Positions 53,366 through 55,735 of a stretch of DNA of 55,735 nucleotides are shown here, in pieces. A program made the position numbers and the translations under genes. Each line of letters begins with the position of its first letter. The first letter of the stretch is position 1. The notes beneath the pieces were generated by a model, which saw only the letters and a program-made list of their open reading frames with translations, did no database searches and had not been told where the DNA came from. Source of the stretch: an uncultured Bacilli bacterium (GTDB lineage Bacteria; Bacillota_I; Bacilli_A; RF39; UBA660); contig CALVXO010000011.1 in the NCBI GenBank assembly GCA_944371325.1, positions 1 to 55,735 of the forward strand, given 5' to 3'.

Positions 53366-53578
53366 ATGGTAAAAGGTTTAGTTAGAACTACATTAAGAAT
53401 TGATAATAATTTAAAAACTAGAATAGAACTTTTATCAATTAAGAATAATTTAAGTTTCAATAAAATGCTAACTTATCTAATAGAACTTGGCTATAATTCT
53501 TACATAGAAAAGTTTGATAAATATTATGAAATGCAAAATAAAAAAATTGAAAGAGAGGAAGAAGATGAACAAGACTAG
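53366..53578 (+). CDS. Ribbon-helix-helix accessory protein (MobC/relaxosome-like), 70 aa
   Basis: VRTTLRIDNNLKTRIELLSI is a ribbon strand and first helix of the RHH fold, followed by NLSFNKMLTYLIELGY as the second helix and an acidic tail. Such small proteins bind oriT beside the relaxase. The ATG at 53366 follows AAAGGAG; the frame could extend upstream to 53330 but has no site. It directly follows the palindrome region. Confidence 0.72.
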   Translation: MVKGLVRTTLRIDNNLKTRIELLSIKNNLSFNKMLTYLIELGYNSYIEKFDKYYEMQNKKIEREEEDEQD

Positions 53579-54029
53579 AATTTATACTGATGAAGAAATA
53601 AAAGTTTTATTAAGTAATCCTAATGTTGTTAGAATTAGAAATAAAAGTCAGATACTTTATAAAAATAGTTTTAAACTTTGGGCTGTTAAAGAAAAATTAT
53701 CTCATGGCGAAAAGACTGCAAAAGAAATATTTACTGAAGGTAAGTTTGATGTAAATATGTTAGATGATAGAACTCCACAAAAAAGGTTAAACTCATGGAT
53801 GAAGAAATATAAAATATTTGGAGAAGATTATTTTTCTGATTCTAAATCTCATTATCAAACAAAAGGAACAATTTTTGATAAAGATAAAGCAGAACATAAC
53901 TTTGTAAATTATGTTAGAAAAGCAGTACATAATCCAAAGTTTGTAGCATTCATAATTGATAGAGATGAAAAAAATAATCTTCGTATAACTAATTTAGTGA
54001 GTATTGAAGATGAAAAAACTAACAGTTAG
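53565..54029 (+). CDS. HTH-containing protein of the mobilisation region, 154 aa
   Basis: The N-terminal part resembles an HTH of transposase OrfA type: LLSNPNVVRIRNKSQILYKNSFKLWAVKEKL, then KTAKEIFTEGKFDVNMLDDRTPQKRLNSW. The C-terminal half is unrecognised. No transposase catalytic partner follows, so it is more likely a DNA-binding accessory of the relaxosome or a regulator. It overlaps the previous and next genes by 14 and 20 bases. Start ATG at 53565 after GAGGAAGAAG. Confidence 0.6.
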   Translation: MNKTRIYTDEEIKVLLSNPNVVRIRNKSQILYKNSFKLWAVKEKLSHGEKTAKEIFTEGKFDVNMLDDRTPQKRLNSWMKKYKIFGEDYFSDSKSHYQTKGTIFDKDKAEHNFVNYVRKAVHNPKFVAFIIDRDEKNNLRITNLVSIEDEKTNS

Positions 54030-54339
54030 ATTAGAAGATTATATTTATGATAGACTTTATCTTGTAGCAAATGATAATACCACATCAGTAAATAAAGTTG
54101 TTGCATCTATTTTAGAAAAATATATTAACGAGCCAAGAGAAATTAATTATTTAAAAGAAATAGATGAAAAATTAAAGAATATAGATGATAAGTTAGAAAA
54201 AATTTCTAAAAGACAATATAAGCATTTTAAATTATCTCAACAACACTTTGCTAACTTTGGCTACTTATCAAATGCTGATATAAAAGAAGATAAATGTCTT
54301 AATGAAATATTAAATAGTAAGGACTCTTTCAATGAGTAA
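54010..54339 (+). CDS. Second ribbon-helix-helix/coiled-coil mobilisation protein, 109 aa
   Basis: LTVRLEDYIYDRLYLVANDNTTSVNKVVASILEKYI fits a ribbon-helix-helix DNA-binding domain (residues 3-38). Then a coiled-coil (IDEKLKNIDDKLEKI) suggests oligomerisation. It overlaps the relaxase gene by eight bases, so it is likely a relaxosome component with the 53366 protein. Start ATG at 54010; TTG at 54004 is possible. Confidence 0.68.
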   Translation: MKKLTVRLEDYIYDRLYLVANDNTTSVNKVVASILEKYINEPREINYLKEIDEKLKNIDDKLEKISKRQYKHFKLSQQHFANFGYLSNADIKEDKCLNEILNSKDSFNE

Positions 54340-55696
54340 AAAAAGTCCTAATGTTGTATTTAAAAGTAGATACAGTCTAGCACTTACTTGTAGAGATAAT
54401 AAAAACAAATCATTAAATTATAAAGAAGAAAGATTAAAAGATGTTGATGACATGATTGATTATTATTCTGATGAAAAGAAAAAAACAGTCGGAATGTTTG
54501 AATATTATATGGGGCATACAAGAAAAGAAAAATATAATCTTGTAATGGAAGATGGATCTTATGCTACTAAACAAGATATAGCAAAAATTAAAACTAATTA
54601 TAAAAAATATATTGAAAACTCAAATCTTTGGAAAGGTATTTTAAGTTTTAAAAGAGAATATCTTGATGAAAATATAGATATAAAAACATTAGAACAAAAG
54701 ATAGCTAAAGAGGTAATGCCTCAATTTCTAAAGTATTGTGGTTTTAAAGATATAAAAGATATGAGTTTTGTTTTTGCAGTACATACTAATAGAAAACACC
54801 AGCCACATATTCATTTTGCTTTTATTGAAAAAAAACCAAATTACTTATATTGCGATAATAAAGTTAATTATAGAAGAAAAGGAAAAATTAGTCTTGATGA
54901 GCAAAGGTACTTAAAAAGATTAGTGGAACTTGCTATTGAAAGAGAAAAATATTATACCCCATTACTCAAGAAGACTAATGAAGATATTGATTATTTAAAA
55001 TCATATTTTAATCCAAATGAAAAGAATTTTGCATTAAGAAATGTAAGTGAGATTTATGTTGAAGAAGATATTTTAAAACTAGGCGAGTTAATAAGGAAAT
55101 ATCGAGAGCAAAATAGTCAAACATCTAAAAAAGTAAAATATAACTCCATTAAAGATAATGAACTAGGTAAAGAAATCAAATCTTTGACTAAAAGAATTAA
55201 ATCATATCTTTTTAATGATGAAACATCTATTTTATATGCTAGTAGGAAAGATATAAAAAAAGATTTAGAAAAACTTAATGATTATTTTGATACGTTAAAT
55301 AAAAATAATAATATTAAAGAATTAGTAGCAGATAATAGTATTGTTAATAAAAAAGAAGAATATATTGATAACTATATTTATAATTCAATAGTAAATCATG
55401 CCTTATATAAATATAACCATATTTCTATGTATGTAAAAAATAAGAATAATGCTGATAAAATCACTATTGATAATTTAATACAAGAAGTTGCTTATCAAAA
55501 TAGTAAACGAAATAAATTTAATGATAAGCAAAGAAGAAAGCAAGTATTAGATAATTATTTTAAAGGCGATAGTTATATTTCTAAATTTCCTAGTAAGCAT
55601 AAAATAGAAAAAGCCATTAAGAACATTAATTATGAAATGGAAAAAGCATCACAAGAATTTAGTAAGTTATTCAATTATGATGATAAAACTAAATAA
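54332..55696 (+). CDS. mobL: MobL/MobP-type relaxase, 454 aa
   Basis: The relaxase nicks oriT and leads the single strand into the recipient. The N-terminal 220 residues carry the MobL-type layout: YYMGHTRKEKYNLVMEDGSYAT (about 58-80), a LWKGILSFKREYLDE strand, and the three-His metal motif in HTNRKHQPHIHFAFIEKKP (about 151-169). The catalytic Tyr cannot be assigned with certainty from the window. The C-terminal half is helical and basic. It is preceded by RHH genes and the likely oriT. Only 39 bases follow its stop in the window, so the VirD4, integrase and right end must lie further on. Confidence 0.85.
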   Translation: MSKKSPNVVFKSRYSLALTCRDNKNKSLNYKEERLKDVDDMIDYYSDEKKKTVGMFEYYMGHTRKEKYNLVMEDGSYATKQDIAKIKTNYKKYIENSNLWKGILSFKREYLDENIDIKTLEQKIAKEVMPQFLKYCGFKDIKDMSFVFAVHTNRKHQPHIHFAFIEKKPNYLYCDNKVNYRRKGKISLDEQRYLKRLVELAIEREKYYTPLLKKTNEDIDYLKSYFNPNEKNFALRNVSEIYVEEDILKLGELIRKYREQNSQTSKKVKYNSIKDNELGKEIKSLTKRIKSYLFNDETSILYASRKDIKKDLEKLNDYFDTLNKNNNIKELVADNSIVNKKEEYIDNYIYNSIVNHALYKYNHISMYVKNKNNADKITIDNLIQEVAYQNSKRNKFNDKQRRKQVLDNYFKGDSYISKFPSKHKIEKAIKNINYEMEKASQEFSKLFNYDDKTK

Positions 55697-55735
55697 CCTA
55701 TGGTATAATATTATCAGACAGATAAATAGTAATTT

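Larger units (their letters stand above)
24569..55735 (+). mobile_element. Integrative conjugative element, left part (continues past the window)
   Basis: The left boundary is inferred from the broken dacF gene at about 24569. Within it are a replication-type HTH gene, a 13-kb cargo block, XRE regulation, a transfer operon (surface adhesin, sortase, SSB, VirB2/Maff2-like, VirB6/TrbL, VirB3/PrgI, VirB4, M23 hydrolase), a likely oriT and a MobL-type relaxase. This set is typical of Firmicutes conjugative elements with a VirB4-based secretion system. No integrase, excisionase or VirD4 coupling protein appears before 55735, so the right part of the element is missing from this view. The exact insertion base and any direct repeat cannot be defined from one end. 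Confidence 0.82.

Noticed and set aside
53565-54029. An insertion sequence OrfA
   Set aside because: The HTH is OrfA-like, but no OrfB, terminal inverted repeats or target duplication are seen, and it is embedded by overlaps in the mobilisation operon.
1-55735. tRNA or rRNA genes
   Set aside because: No cloverleaf or CCA-ended gene, nor rRNA-like conserved segment, was recognised on either strand. Reading by eye can miss a tRNA, so a covariance-model scan would settle it.

Overview
The window comes from a very AT-rich, low-GC Gram-positive bacterium of the Bacilli side of the Bacillota. Evidence: primosome genes dnaB-dnaI, ftsY followed by a ylxM-like gene, strong AGGAGG/AGGTGA-type ribosome binding sites, sigma-A promoters often with an extended TGn -10, and a CotD-like spore-coat protein. 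Tryptophan is TGG throughout and TGA ends several genes (for example dnaB), so the code is standard and not that of Mycoplasma. Cell-wall enzymes are present, so it is a walled bacterium. An uncultured gut Bacilli lineage is a reasonable guess, but nothing here fixes the species.

Positions 1-24568 look like ordinary chromosome: two WG-repeat proteins; uvrA; ftsY, a small membrane protein and ylxM; two divergent small XRE regulators; dnaB-dnaI with a LOG-family and a Fic gene; a CotD-like gene; a mazEF toxin-antitoxin pair bracketed by two identical 30-bp terminator repeats; an envelope block (two VanY-type carboxypeptidases, a GT-C-like membrane protein with GtrB and GtrA partners, a secreted amidase-6 protein, a 40-residue membrane peptide); an AMP-forming ligase beside a hybrid histidine kinase; a nonsense-mutated NUDIX pseudogene; and the first 121 codons of a dacF-type D,D-carboxypeptidase.

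That dacF gene breaks off at about 24569. Everything after it reads as an integrative conjugative element still unfinished at 55735. Its left part holds a replication-type HTH protein and a 13-kb cargo block (25561-38601). The block has one unknown gene, two large BspA-type leucine-rich-repeat proteins on the minus strand and, diverging from them, a duplicated-domain protein, a vWA protein with a six-unit Ser/Gln repeat, a MoxR-type AAA+ ATPase and an ankyrin-repeat protein. The last three overlap or nearly abut. This combination looks like a coherent, multi-component, NTP-driven system, and is the best candidate here for something undescribed; a defence or conflict role is inference.

After a double-XRE regulator and two small genes, a regulatory region (40219-40729) carries two promoters, an early attenuator and a 38-codon leader ORF whose last codons form the 5' arm of a terminator, suggesting translation-coupled control of the transfer genes. 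The transfer module follows: an HTH regulator, a thioester-domain/Cna-B surface adhesin with its own sortase, a resolvase-like protein without catalytic serine, an SSB, a pilin-like two-TM protein, VirB6/TrbL, PrgI/VirB3, VirB4, an M23 wall hydrolase, a palindrome-rich likely oriT, two ribbon-helix-helix proteins and a MobL-type relaxase. No integrase or VirD4 coupling protein is in the window; both are expected to the right.
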